From positions 1 to 64,000 of the forward strand of contig NZ_WKJL01000025.1 of the NCBI RefSeq assembly GCF_009674565.1: a stretch of 64,000 nucleotides of DNA, in the 5' to 3' direction. The first letter of the stretch is position 1. Each line of letters starts with the position of its first letter. Origin of the DNA: Duganella aquatilis. Its GTDB lineage: Bacteria; Pseudomonadota; Gammaproteobacteria; Burkholderiales; Burkholderiaceae_D. A program made the translations under genes and the position numbers. This document shows, piece after piece, positions 18,755 through 28,922 of the stretch. Under the pieces are notes generated by a model, which was not told the DNA's origin, ran no database searches, and saw only the letters and a list, made by a program, of their open reading frames with translations.

Positions 18755-19981
18755 ATGACTATTGGCGGAAAGACCATCGACCAGGCACTGGCCTCCTTAT
18801 CGGACATGACCGCCGGCGCGGCCCCCATCGGCAAAGACGAACACCTGCAGCGCATAGCGCGCACGCAAGCCTATATGCAGGCCGAAGGCATCGCCGCCAT
18901 CTACATCAACGCCGGCGCCAATCTCACCTACTTCACCGGCACCAGGTGGTACGCCAGCGAACGCATGGTCGGCGCCATCCTGCCGGCGCAAGGCGCGGTG
19001 GAATACATCGCCCCGGCGTTCGAGGAAAGCACGCTGAAGGACTTCATGCTGGTCGACGGCGCGGTGAATTGCTGGGAAGAGCACGAGAGCCCGTACGCGC
19101 TGTTCGTCGCTGTGCTGAAACGCATGGGCATCGCGCCGAATTCCGCACAGCCGCCGCGCGTGGGCATCTGCGAAAGCGCCGCCTTCTTCATCTACGACGG
19201 CATCCGCCCTTTGGCAGAGGGCTACGCGCTGGAGAACGCGCGCCAGGTCACGGCACACTGCCGCACCCGCAAGTCGGCCGCCGAAATCGCGCTGATGCAG
19301 CGCGCCAAGGACATGACCATGGCGGTGCACATCGCCACCGCCAGCATCCTGCATGAAGGCATCACCACCAAAGAGGTGGAAGAATTCATCGACCGCGCGC
19401 ACCGCAAGGTCGGCGCCGCGGCCGGCTCCTACTTCGTCATCGTGCTGTTCGGCGAAGCCACCGCCTACCCGCACGGCGTCAGCTACGTGCAGACGCTGAA
19501 GTCCGGCGACACGGTGCTGATCGACACCGGCTGCAAGCTGCACAACTACATCTCCGACATCACCCGCACCTATGTCTACGGCCCGATCAGCGAGCGTCAG
19601 CGTTCGGTGTGGAACAGCGAGAAGAAAGCGCAGGCGGCGGCCTTCGCGGCGGCGCAGCTGGGCGTGCCGTGCGAGGAAGTCGACCAGGCCGCGCGCCGTT
19701 CGCTGGAAGCGGACGGCTTCGGCCCCGGCTACAAGCTGCCCGGCCTGCCGCACCGCACCGGCCATGGCATCGGCCTTGACATCCACGAGTGGCCGTATCT
19801 GGTCGGCGGCGACAAGACGCCGCTGGACGTCGGCATGTGCTTCTCCAACGAACCGATGATCTGCATCCCCGGCGAATTCGGCGTGCGCCACGAGGACCAC
19901 TTCTACATGACCGAGACCGGCCCGCGCTGGTTCACCGAACCGGCGCACAGCATCGACGATCCCTTCGGTCTACAGCGTTAA
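18755..19981 (+). CDS. M24 family metallopeptidase (Xaa-Pro dipeptidase/aminopeptidase-like)
   Basis: A 408-residue cytoplasmic pita-bread-fold peptidase. The N-terminal creatinase-like domain covers residues 1-170 (NLTYFTGTRWYASER). The C-terminal domain carries the expected dinuclear metal ligands: VLIDTGCKLHNYISDITRT (two Asp), GHGIGLDIHE (His), NEPMI (Glu) and RHEDHF (Glu). That pattern fits a Xaa-Pro peptidase, releasing or splitting N-terminal residues before proline. ATG 18755 is used because the first 23 residues of the longer frame are not family-like; the SD (GGAT) is weak. A TATCAT box at 18713-18718 may be the -10. Its stop overlaps that of the convergent TPR gene within a shared TTAA. 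Confidence 0.88.
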   Translation: MTIGGKTIDQALASLSDMTAGAAPIGKDEHLQRIARTQAYMQAEGIAAIYINAGANLTYFTGTRWYASERMVGAILPAQGAVEYIAPAFEESTLKDFMLVDGAVNCWEEHESPYALFVAVLKRMGIAPNSAQPPRVGICESAAFFIYDGIRPLAEGYALENARQVTAHCRTRKSAAEIALMQRAKDMTMAVHIATASILHEGITTKEVEEFIDRAHRKVGAAAGSYFVIVLFGEATAYPHGVSYVQTLKSGDTVLIDTGCKLHNYISDITRTYVYGPISERQRSVWNSEKKAQAAAFAAAQLGVPCEEVDQAARRSLEADGFGPGYKLPGLPHRTGHGIGLDIHEWPYLVGGDKTPLDVGMCFSNEPMICIPGEFGVRHEDHFYMTETGPRWFTEPAHSIDDPFGLQR

Positions 19982-22161
19982 GCGCCAAGCTGGCGCAAGT
20001 CCGCCGCCACCTGCGCCACCAGCGGTATCCAGTCGCCGCGCTGCGCCTGGCGGTACAGCGTGGCGCTCGGATACCACGGACTGCCGGCGCCCTGCTCCAG
20101 CCAGCGCCACTCGAACGGCGTTTGCAGCATGATCCATACCGGCATGCCGAGCGCACCGGCCAGGTGCGCCACGCTGGTGTCGACCGTGACCACCAGGTCC
20201 AGCACCGCGCACAGGGCGGCGGTATCGGCAAAGTCGCGCAGCTGATCGGCCAGTTGCAGCACCGGCAGCGTGTCGAGCAAGGGCTGATCCTCCGGCCGCA
20301 CGTCCTTTTGCAGGCTGATGAAATCGCACGGCGCGTCGAACAGGGCGGCCAGCAGCGGCAGCGGCAAGCTGCGGTTGTGGTCATTCTGGTTAGCCGTGCT
20401 GCCGCTCCACACCACGCCCACGCGCGGCCGCGTGCGCGGACCCAGCGCGGCGCGCCAGTGCGCCACCCTGGCAGCATCCGGCGCCAGATACGGCGTGGCG
20501 GCCGGCACGCTGTCGAGCCGCGTGTCGCAGGCCAGCGGTAGGCTCATGAGCGGAATGTGATAGTCGAACGGCGGCAACGGATCGCCCTTGACGACGATGC
20601 GGCTGACGCCTTCCAGGGTGCCCATCAACGCCGCCAGCGCCGGCTTGACCTCCAGGATCACGGTGGCGCCGCGCTGCGCCACCAGCGGCGCGTAGCGGCA
20701 GAACTGGATGGCGTCGCCATAGCCCTGCTCCGCGTGCAGCAGGATGGTCTTGCCGGCCAGCGGCTCGCGCCCGGTCCACGCCGGCTGCGCGAAATCGCGC
20801 TGCTTCCTGTACAGGTCCAGCGTCTCCGCCTTCCAGCGGTATTCATAATCGCGCCAGCCCTGCTGGTAGTCGCCGCGCCGCAGATGCACCAGCCCCCGGT
20901 TCCAGCGCGCCAGCGCGTTGCCGGCATCGAGCGCGATGGCGCGCTCGTAGTTGGCCATCGCCTCGTCGGCCCGGCCCAGCTGGTCCTGCACGCTGCCAAG
21001 ATTGGTATAGCCGGCGCTGTTGCGCGGCGCCAGCCGCACCACCTGCTCATAGCTTTGCAAGGCCTCCTCGTAGCGCGCGGCGCTGCGCAGGATGACGCCA
21101 CGGGTCAGGTGGAATTCCGCGCTGTCCGGCTTCAGCGCCAGCGCGCGGCCGATGCTGGCCAGCGCCTCGTCGCGCTGCGCGGCGGCGTTCAGCGCGCGTG
21201 CATGCAGCTGCCACAGCACGGCGTCGCTGTCGTCCAGCCGCAGCGCGGCGGCGAAGTGGCGCGCCGCCGCCGGCGCGCGGCCTTGCGCCAGCAGCTCGTC
21301 GCCCACACTGCGGTAAGCCGCCAGCTGCTCGCGCCGCAGCTGGTTGGCGGTGGCCGTCGCCCGCTGCGCGTCGTCGCGGCGGCCCAATTCGCGCAGCACG
21401 GCGGCGCGACTGGCGTGCGCCTCGTGCCACTGCGGTTGCAGCGCGATGGCGTGGTCGTGGCTGTGCAGCGCCTCTTCAGACTGTCCGGCAGCAGCCAGCA
21501 GCAAGCCGAGATGGTGATGGGCGTCCGCGTACTCCGGCAGCAGCGCCAGCGCCTGCCGCAGGCTGTGCGCGGCCTCGTCCAGCCGCCCCAGCGCATGCAG
21601 GAGCGCGCCGCGCTGGTTGTGCGCCTCGATGTTGTTGGGATTGAGCGCCAGCGCCTGTTCCGCGCTCTCCAGCGCCGGCGCATGCTGGCCAAGCTGGCGC
21701 AGCACGGCCGCGCGATTCTGCCACGCCTGGTCGTCGGCGTCGTTCAATGTCAGCGCCTGCTCGAAGCTGTGCAGCGCATCCTGCGGCCGCTCCACCGCCA
21801 TCAGCACGGCGCCGCGATTGAACCAGGTATCGGCATCGGCCGCGTTGAGCGCCAGCGCGCGCTCGTAGCTGTCGAGCGCCTCGTCCGGCAGCTGCTGCTC
21901 CTTGAGCGCGTTGCCGAGATTGCTGTGCGCCGCCGCGTCGTCCGGCGCCAGCGCCAGCACCGAGCGGAAAAAGCCGGCGGCCATCTCGAAATTCCCGGTC
22001 TGGAAGCCGATGATGCCGACGTGGTACAGCGCATCGATGTGCTGCGGCGCCAGCTTCAGCACCTGCTCGTAGGTTTGCATGGCCTGCGCCAGATCGCCCT
22101 CGCCGTGGAGTTGCAGGCCCTGGGAAAACAGCTGGTCGACCGATTGTGTGAATGCTTTCAT
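19978..22161 (-). CDS. TPR protein with C-terminal GT9/GT41-like glycosyltransferase domain
   Basis: A 727-residue cytoplasmic protein. Roughly residues 1-480 are some 13 tandem tetratricopeptide repeats (for example DAAAHSNLGNALKEQQLPDEALDSYERAL). The remaining 240 residues form a heptosyltransferase/O-GlcNAc-transferase-like domain with LLHAEQGYGDAIQFCRY, VGVVWSGSTANQ and LVVTVDTSVAHLAGALG, the last being the sugar-nucleotide-binding motif. Such proteins are widespread in Betaproteobacteria and sometimes modify flagellin or surface proteins; the acceptor is unknown. ATG 22161 begins the first helix; a start at 22209 cannot be excluded because neither has a strong SD. It is flanked by a convergent peptidase gene and upstream small lipoprotein genes. 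Confidence 0.85.
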   Translation of the reverse strand: MKAFTQSVDQLFSQGLQLHGEGDLAQAMQTYEQVLKLAPQHIDALYHVGIIGFQTGNFEMAAGFFRSVLALAPDDAAAHSNLGNALKEQQLPDEALDSYERALALNAADADTWFNRGAVLMAVERPQDALHSFEQALTLNDADDQAWQNRAAVLRQLGQHAPALESAEQALALNPNNIEAHNQRGALLHALGRLDEAAHSLRQALALLPEYADAHHHLGLLLAAAGQSEEALHSHDHAIALQPQWHEAHASRAAVLRELGRRDDAQRATATANQLRREQLAAYRSVGDELLAQGRAPAAARHFAAALRLDDSDAVLWQLHARALNAAAQRDEALASIGRALALKPDSAEFHLTRGVILRSAARYEEALQSYEQVVRLAPRNSAGYTNLGSVQDQLGRADEAMANYERAIALDAGNALARWNRGLVHLRRGDYQQGWRDYEYRWKAETLDLYRKQRDFAQPAWTGREPLAGKTILLHAEQGYGDAIQFCRYAPLVAQRGATVILEVKPALAALMGTLEGVSRIVVKGDPLPPFDYHIPLMSLPLACDTRLDSVPAATPYLAPDAARVAHWRAALGPRTRPRVGVVWSGSTANQNDHNRSLPLPLLAALFDAPCDFISLQKDVRPEDQPLLDTLPVLQLADQLRDFADTAALCAVLDLVVTVDTSVAHLAGALGMPVWIMLQTPFEWRWLEQGAGSPWYPSATLYRQAQRGDWIPLVAQVAADLRQLGA

Positions 22162-22269
22162 GCCGTCATGATGCGCTGGTTTGGCAGAAAAATCAAAGCC
22201 CGACGGCAAAAAGTCACGGGCAAAAAAAACGGCGCCGCAGCGCCGTCGCAGAAAATCCGCTGGACTTCC

Positions 22270-22707
22270 TTACTTGGCCTGGCCGGTGTAGCTCAGGTCC
22301 GGCAGCGCCTTTTTGGCCTCTTCCGCGCTGACCAGTTCCGGCACGATGTGGCCGGCCAGGAGACCGAGTTGCGGCGACGTGCGCACGTACTTGGTTTCGC
22401 CCTTGTCCAGCACAAAGGTCAGCTTGTTGGTCGCCTCGGTCGAAGCGCTGGCTTCGTGGCTGCCGGCGACGGTGTCCACATAGAAGTAGCCGCCTGGCTG
22501 CGACTTGCCGACTTCCTTGCCGTCGAACGAAATCGCCGGCTGGATCGCCGCACCGAACATGCTGCTGCTGCGATAGAAGTACACGCGGCCCTGGTCCGCC
22601 TTGAGTGCCGGCGTGGACGCCTGCAGCTCGCTGAATTTAGGACCGCTGGCGGCGCAGCCGGTCAATGCGACGATGGCGCCGATCAGCGCCAGATGCATGA
22701 TTTTCAT
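22270..22707 (-). CDS. DUF2846-type lipoprotein
   Basis: A 145-residue lipoprotein with lipobox LTGC after MKIMHLALIGAIVA. The body contains KADQGRVYFYRSSSMFGAAIQPAISFDGKEVG, the characteristic opening of DUF2846 proteins, followed by a compact beta domain (GGYFYVDTVAGSHEAS). Family function is unknown; members are periplasmic or outer-membrane-anchored. Its ATG overlaps the stop of the preceding lipoprotein gene by 4 bases, so the two are translationally coupled and probably act together at the envelope. Confidence 0.82.
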   Translation of the reverse strand: MKIMHLALIGAIVALTGCAASGPKFSELQASTPALKADQGRVYFYRSSSMFGAAIQPAISFDGKEVGKSQPGGYFYVDTVAGSHEASASTEATNKLTFVLDKGETKYVRTSPQLGLLAGHIVPELVSAEEAKKALPDLSYTGQAK

Positions 22708-23099
22708 TGATTACCCTTGGAGTTGAAGTGGAGAAGGACTCTTTGGTCCAGATTGGCGTAGCTCCGCTCAGCAGGCAGATAAAAGCCCACCAGCTGGCTA
22801 CTGTCGACCACCAGGTACGCCTCGTGGATATGCGCACCTTCGACGGTGAACACGTCCATATACGGCTTATACACATCTCCCTGCGGCACGCGGCCGACGT
22901 TGAGCCAGCGGCTGCCCTGTCTCAGACTACGCTGGTAACCGGTATTGAGCCGTAACTCAACCGTCGTGGACAGGATGTATTCGGCAGCGTCGCCCGCAGG
23001 CGCCGGTGTCATGTGCGTGGCGGTCTGCTGGACGGCACAGCCGCCCAGCAACAGCGCCAGGCAGGCAGCGCGCAGCAATGGAGATATGGAAAACGGCAT
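22704..23099 (-). CDS. Small lipoprotein of unknown function
   Basis: A 131-residue lipoprotein. The signal sequence MPFSISPLLRAACLALLLGGC ends in lipobox LGGC. The mature part (about 110 residues) is predicted beta-rich, with VPQGDVYKPYMDVFTVEGAHIHEAYLVV as the most conserved-looking stretch. I recognise no named family. It is the first gene of a two-lipoprotein unit, overlapping the DUF2846 gene by 4 bases. It lies 83 bp downstream of paaZ on the same strand but is unlikely to belong to the phenylacetate operon functionally. Confidence 0.72.
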   Translation of the reverse strand: MPFSISPLLRAACLALLLGGCAVQQTATHMTPAPAGDAAEYILSTTVELRLNTGYQRSLRQGSRWLNVGRVPQGDVYKPYMDVFTVEGAHIHEAYLVVDSSQLVGFYLPAERSYANLDQRVLLHFNSKGNQ

Positions 23100-23182
23100 G
23101 CGTGAGCGCTTGGTGATGGAAGACGGTCGCCATCATAACGGCATGGCTGCCCGCGAAAGCTCACCAATTGTCACGCACACCG

Positions 23183-25231
23183 TCAGGCGCGCTTCATCAC
23201 CAGCGTCAGGATGTCGTAGCTGGCCACCAGTTCGTCGCGCTGGTTGGTGACCTGCACGTCCCACGCCACCACGCCCTGACCGACGCCCTTGTCGTCGGTA
23301 CGATTGCGGTCCACCTTGCGCTTGCAGGTCAGGCGCGCGCGGATGGTGTCGCCGATGGCGACCGGCGCCACGAAGCGCAGGTTGTCCAGGCCGTAGTTGG
23401 CCAGCACCGGTCCCGGCGCCGGCGACACGAACAGGCCGGCCGCCGCCGACAGCACGAAGTAGCCGTGGGCGATGCGCTGGCCGAACTGCGTGTCCTTCGC
23501 CGCCACCTCGTCGAAGTGCATATAGAAGTAGTCGCCCGAGACGCCGCCAAAGTTGACGATGTCCGCCTCGCTGACGGTGCGGCGGTGCGTCAGCAGCGAA
23601 TCGCCGACGGCCAGGTCTTCGAAGTATTTGCGGAACGGGTGCACGTCGTGCTCCTGCACCTTGGCGCCACGCACGTATTCGCCGGTGACGGCGGCCAGCA
23701 TGGTCGGCGAGCCTTGCACCGCCGCGCGCTGCAGGAAGTGACGCACCGCGCGGATGCCGCCCAGCTCCTCGCCGCCGCCAGCGCGGCCAGGGCCGCCGTG
23801 CTTCAGCTGCGGCAGCGGCGAGCCGTGGCCGGTGGAATCGACCGACGCTTCCTTATCCAGCACCAGCACGCGGCCGTGCGAGGCGGCCGCCATCGGCACG
23901 GCGTAGGCGGCGATCGCCGGCTCCTTCGTCACCAGCGTCGACACCAGCGAGCCCTTGCCGCGCGCGGCCAGCGCCAGCGCCTCGTCGATGCCGTTGTAGC
24001 TGATGATGGTGCTGACCGGGCCGAAGGCCTCGACGTCGTGCACGGCGTCGTTGCGCATGCCGTCGCGGCACAGCAGCAGCGTCGGCGCGAAGAACGCGCC
24101 TTCGGCCACGCCCTCACCCACCGGCTTGAAGCCGTCGCGCGCGCTGAACAGCACCTCGTTACCGCGCGCGAGCAGTTCGACCCGTTCGGCGACGTCGCGC
24201 TGCTGGTCGCGCGAGGCCAGGGCGCCCATGCGCACGCCTTCCACCGACGGATCGCCGACGCTGACTTTCGCCAGCCGCTCGCGCAGGCGGGTGCCGACCG
24301 CGTCGACCATATTTTCCGGCACGATGATGCGGCGGATGGCGGTGCACTTCTGCCCGGCCTTGCCGGTCATCTCGCGCGCCACTTCCTTGACGAACAGGTC
24401 GAACTCCGCATCGTCCGGCGTCACGTCCGGCGCCAGGATGGCGCAGTTGAGCGAATCCGCTTCGGCGGTGAACGGCACCGAGTTGGCGATCAGGTTGCGG
24501 TTGACGCGCAGCTTGGCGGCGGTGTCGGCCGAACCGGTGAAGGTCACCACATCGGCGCCGTTCAGGCGGTCCAGCAGGTCGCCGGTGCTGCCGATCACCA
24601 GTTGCAGCGCGCCTTCCGGCAGCAGGCCGGATTCGTGCATCATGCGCACCACGGCTTCAGTCAGGTAGCTGGTGGCGGTGGCGGGCTTGCCGATGCACGG
24701 CATGGCGGCCAGGAAGCTGGGCGCGAATTTTTCGAGCAGGCCCCAGATCGGGAAGTTGAAGGCGTTGATGTGCACCGCCAGGCCGCCGCGCGGCACCAGG
24801 ATGTGGGTGCCAGCGAAGCCGCCGTTCTTGCCGAGCGCGATGGCCGGGCCTTCGTGCAGCACGTTGGACGACGGCAGCTCGCGGCTGCCCATGCTGGCGT
24901 AGGCGAACAGCGTGCCGGTGCCGCCCTCGATGTCGACCCAGCTGTCGGCGCGGGTGGCGCCGGTCTGGTGCGAGATGGCGTACAGCTCTTCCTTGCGTTC
25001 CAGCAGATACAGCGCCAGCGCCTTCAGGCGCGCGGCGCGCTGCTGGAAGTTCAACTGCATCAGCGCCGGAATGCCGGTCTTGCGGGCGTAGGTGACGGCT
25101 TCGTCGAAGTCGATCTTGTCGGCGTGCGTGTGGTAGATGACGGCGCTGGTCAGGGCGCTGTGCAGCGGCGCGGCGGCTTCGCTGCCGATCCAGCGGCCGG
25201 CGATCAGGCTTTGCAGGGTTGGTTGTAACAT
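23183..25231 (-). CDS. paaZ: Bifunctional oxepin-CoA hydrolase / 3-oxo-5,6-dehydrosuberyl-CoA semialdehyde dehydrogenase
   Basis: A 682-residue fusion that opens the oxepin-CoA ring and oxidises the resulting aldehyde in aerobic phenylacetate breakdown. Residues 1-520 are an aldehyde dehydrogenase with FTGSADTAAKL, the base region FTAEADSLN and the nucleophile Cys in GKAGQKCTAIRR. Residues 530-682 are a MaoC-like hydratase domain with GDYFYMHFDEVAAK, carrying the Asp and His of the R-hydratase site. GGAG precedes the ATG. It is the last gene of the leftward paa operon, 87 bp after paaY, and no separate terminator is obvious downstream. Confidence 0.95.
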   Translation of the reverse strand: MLQPTLQSLIAGRWIGSEAAAPLHSALTSAVIYHTHADKIDFDEAVTYARKTGIPALMQLNFQQRAARLKALALYLLERKEELYAISHQTGATRADSWVDIEGGTGTLFAYASMGSRELPSSNVLHEGPAIALGKNGGFAGTHILVPRGGLAVHINAFNFPIWGLLEKFAPSFLAAMPCIGKPATATSYLTEAVVRMMHESGLLPEGALQLVIGSTGDLLDRLNGADVVTFTGSADTAAKLRVNRNLIANSVPFTAEADSLNCAILAPDVTPDDAEFDLFVKEVAREMTGKAGQKCTAIRRIIVPENMVDAVGTRLRERLAKVSVGDPSVEGVRMGALASRDQQRDVAERVELLARGNEVLFSARDGFKPVGEGVAEGAFFAPTLLLCRDGMRNDAVHDVEAFGPVSTIISYNGIDEALALAARGKGSLVSTLVTKEPAIAAYAVPMAAASHGRVLVLDKEASVDSTGHGSPLPQLKHGGPGRAGGGEELGGIRAVRHFLQRAAVQGSPTMLAAVTGEYVRGAKVQEHDVHPFRKYFEDLAVGDSLLTHRRTVSEADIVNFGGVSGDYFYMHFDEVAAKDTQFGQRIAHGYFVLSAAAGLFVSPAPGPVLANYGLDNLRFVAPVAIGDTIRARLTCKRKVDRNRTDDKGVGQGVVAWDVQVTNQRDELVASYDILTLVMKRA

Positions 25232-25318
25232 GGTGCGGTCTCCGTGATGTTCGATTTGTCGGTGAGCGGCGCGGCGGCCGGCAGCCTGCGTGGGCCACGC
25301 GGCCGGGCGCCGTGCGGC

Positions 25319-25930
25319 TCAGGGTGCGGCGTTCTTGTGCAGGTGCAGCGGCAGCGCGCTGTCCCAGTCGATGCGCTTGCGGTCCGGCTCCGGCGCGGTC
25401 AGCGCCTCGGTCTCGCGCATGGTCTGCATGGAGCGCACGGCCAGCTCCTGGTATTGCGCCGTGCCGCCGCTCTTCCACTGGATCTCGTCGTCGCGCAGTT
25501 CGCGCGCGACCTTGGCCGGCGATCCCATCGCCAGGCTGCGCGGCGGAATCTCCATGCCGGCGCGGACGAAGCTCATGGCGGCGACGATGCTGTCCGCGCC
25601 CACCACGGCGTTGTCCATGATGACGCTGTTCATGCCGACCAGCGCGTTGCGGCCGATGCGGCAGCCGTGCAGCACGGCGCCGTGGCCGATGTGGCCATCG
25701 CGCTCCACCACCGTGTCGCAGCCGGGAAAGCCGTGCATCACGCAGGTGTCCTGCAGGTTGGCGCCTTCCTCCAGGATCAACCGCCCGAAGTCGCCGCGCA
25801 GCGCCGCCAGCGGGCCGATATAGCAGCGCGGGCCGACAATGACGTCGCCGATCAGCACCGCGCTGGGATGCACGTAAGCGGTCGGATCGACCACCGGCGT
25901 GACGCCATTGATTTCATAAACCTTGACCAT
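25319..25930 (-). CDS. paaY: Phenylacetate degradation protein PaaY (gamma-carbonic-anhydrase-like hexapeptide protein)
   Basis: A 203-residue left-handed beta-helix protein of the gamma-carbonic anhydrase/PaaY group. Hexapeptide repeats run through HPSAVLIGDVIVGPRCYIGP, and the metal-binding His pattern is seen around LQDTCVMHGFPG and DGHIGHGAVLHG. PaaY acts as a thioesterase that relieves dead-end CoA adducts in the phenylacetate pathway (established for E. coli). ATG 25930 gives the canonical start MVKVYEINGVTPVV; it begins 2 bases after the paaJ stop codon, so the genes are tightly coupled. Confidence 0.93.
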   Translation of the reverse strand: MVKVYEINGVTPVVDPTAYVHPSAVLIGDVIVGPRCYIGPLAALRGDFGRLILEEGANLQDTCVMHGFPGCDTVVERDGHIGHGAVLHGCRIGRNALVGMNSVIMDNAVVGADSIVAAMSFVRAGMEIPPRSLAMGSPAKVARELRDDEIQWKSGGTAQYQELAVRSMQTMRETEALTAPEPDRKRIDWDSALPLHLHKNAAP

Positions 25931-25932
25931 GC

Positions 25933-27138
<1,206 letters not shown>

Positions 27139-27148
27139 GGTGTCTCCT

Positions 27149-28459
27149 TTAGTTTTTCGGGCGCTGGTCGACCACGCGGCGCGCCTTGCCGGTCAGCGTG
27201 CGTTCGATGCCGTTGGCCGGCAGCAGCTTGACTTTGGTGCTGACGCCTACGTTGGTCTTGATGCGGTGCTCAAGCTCGCGCGCCAGCGAATCGACTTCGC
27301 TGGTCGGCGTGTCGACGCGCAGTTCGGCCAGCACGTCCAGCTTGTCGAGGTGGCCGTCGCGCGTGACCACCAGCTGGTATTGCGGCGACAATTTCGGCAT
27401 CTTGCAGATCAGTTCTTCGATCTGGGTCGGGAACACGTTGACGCCACGGATGATCAGCATGTCGTCCGAGCGGCCGGTGATCTTGCCGATGCGGCGCATG
27501 GCGCGCGAGGTGGGCGGCAGCAGCCGCGTCAGGTCGCGCGTGCGGTAGCGGATGATCGGCAGCGCCTCCTTGCTCAGGGAGGTGAATACCAGCTCGCCCT
27601 CTTCGCCGTCCGGCAGCACTTCGCCGGTTTCGGGATCGATGATCTCCGGGTAGAAGTGGTCTTCCCAGATCACCGGGCCGTCCTTGCTCTCGATGCATTC
27701 GCTGGCGACGCCGGGGCCCATCACTTCCGACAGGCCGTAGATGTCGACCGCGTCGATGCCGGCGCGCTGTTCGATTTCGGCGCGCATGGCGTCGGTCCAC
27801 GGCTCGGCGCCGAAGATGCCGACCTTGAGCGAGCTGGCGGCCGGATCGAGGCCCTGGCGCTGGTACTCTTCGACGATGTTCAGCATGTACGACGGCGTGA
27901 CCATGATGATGGACGGCTTGAAGTCCTGGATCAGCTGCACCTGTTTTTCGGTCTGGCCGCCGGACATCGGGATCACGGTGCAGCCCAGGCGCTCGGCGCC
28001 ATAGTGCGCGCCCAGGCCGCCGGTGAACAGGCCGTAGCCGTAGGAGATGTGCACCATGTCGCCACGTCGGCCGCCGGCGGCGCGGATCGAGCGCGCGACC
28101 ACGTTGGCCCAGGTGTCGATGTCGTTCTGCGTGTAGCCGACCACCGTCGGCTTGCCGGTGGTGCCGCTCGATGCGTGCACGCGCACCACGCGGTCCTGCG
28201 GCACGGCAAACAGGCCGAACGGGTAGTTGTCGCGCAGTTCCTTCTTGGTGGTGAACGGGAATTTGGCCAGGTCGGCCAGGCTGCGCAGATCGTCCGGGTG
28301 GACGCCGGCGGCGTCGAAAGCGGCGCGGTAATGCGGCACGTTGTCGTAGGCGTGCTTGAGCGACCATTGCATGCGCTGGAGCTGAAGCGCTTGCAGTTCG
28401 TCGCGGCTGGCGCGTTCGATCGGTTCCAGATCGGACGGCGCGGGATTGCGTTGGACCAT
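27149..28459 (-). CDS. paaK: Phenylacetate-CoA ligase
   Basis: A 436-residue AMP-forming ligase that activates phenylacetate to phenylacetyl-CoA, the entry step. The ATP-binding P-loop is HASSGTTGKPTVVGYT near residue 100; the core motif YGLSEVMGPGVA and the hinge Asp region YRTRDLTRLLP follow. The C-terminal subdomain includes the GRSDDMLIIRGVNVFP motif. AGGAGACACC precedes the ATG. It sits between paaI and paaJ with 13 and 10 bases of spacing, so it is well inside the operon. Confidence 0.96.
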   Translation of the reverse strand: MVQRNPAPSDLEPIERASRDELQALQLQRMQWSLKHAYDNVPHYRAAFDAAGVHPDDLRSLADLAKFPFTTKKELRDNYPFGLFAVPQDRVVRVHASSGTTGKPTVVGYTQNDIDTWANVVARSIRAAGGRRGDMVHISYGYGLFTGGLGAHYGAERLGCTVIPMSGGQTEKQVQLIQDFKPSIIMVTPSYMLNIVEEYQRQGLDPAASSLKVGIFGAEPWTDAMRAEIEQRAGIDAVDIYGLSEVMGPGVASECIESKDGPVIWEDHFYPEIIDPETGEVLPDGEEGELVFTSLSKEALPIIRYRTRDLTRLLPPTSRAMRRIGKITGRSDDMLIIRGVNVFPTQIEELICKMPKLSPQYQLVVTRDGHLDKLDVLAELRVDTPTSEVDSLARELEHRIKTNVGVSTKVKLLPANGIERTLTGKARRVVDQRPKN

Positions 28460-28472
28460 CGGTGTCTCCTCT

Positions 28473-28922
28473 TTATGCTGCTATAACTTCGCCGCCGATG
28501 CGGTGCGACTTGCCACGGAACATGGCGATCGTGCGGCCGTCCTGGTTGATCACTTTGACGTCGTAGATGCCGCTCTTGCCGGCCAGCGTCTGCTCGACGG
28601 CGGTGGCGCTCAGGAGGTCGCCTTCGCGGCCGGGCGACAGGTAGTCGATGGTGCAGCCGGCGCCCACGGTGATCTGATTGTGGCTGTTGCAGGCAAAGGC
28701 GAACGCACTGTCGGCCAGCGAAAAGATAAAGCCGCCGTGGCAGGTCTGGTGACCGTTCAGCATATCGCCACGCACCGGCATCGACATGCGCGCGTAGCCG
28801 GGCGCGATGGCGTCGATGCTCATGCCGAGCGACTGCGAAGCCGTGTCGCGCGCAAACATCGCGGCGGCGACAGCCTCCGCCAGCGCCTGCGTCTGCGTGC
28901 GTTCGTCGGGGACCTTATTCAT
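28473..28922 (-). CDS. paaI: Hydroxyphenylacetyl-CoA thioesterase
   Basis: A 149-residue hotdog-fold thioesterase of the PaaI group that releases CoA from stalled ring-hydroxylated intermediates. The family motif DMLNGHQTCHGGFIFSLADSAFAFACN carries the conserved Asn and the catalytic Asp region. The start MNKVPDERTQ at 28922 is chosen because it gives the standard PaaI length and overlaps the end of paaH by 8 bases, a typical coupled junction. A longer in-frame extension upstream would lie entirely inside paaH and is not family-like. Confidence 0.93.
   Translation of the reverse strand: MNKVPDERTQTQALAEAVAAAMFARDTASQSLGMSIDAIAPGYARMSMPVRGDMLNGHQTCHGGFIFSLADSAFAFACNSHNQITVGAGCTIDYLSPGREGDLLSATAVEQTLAGKSGIYDVKVINQDGRTIAMFRGKSHRIGGEVIAA

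Noticed and set aside
20557..22710. 717-residue plus-strand ORF opposite the TPR-glycosyltransferase
   Set aside because: Antisense shadow of a repetitive TPR gene, which keeps the opposite frame open by chance.
23168..25228. 686-residue plus-strand ORF opposite paaZ
   Set aside because: Mirror of paaZ codons; no family features.
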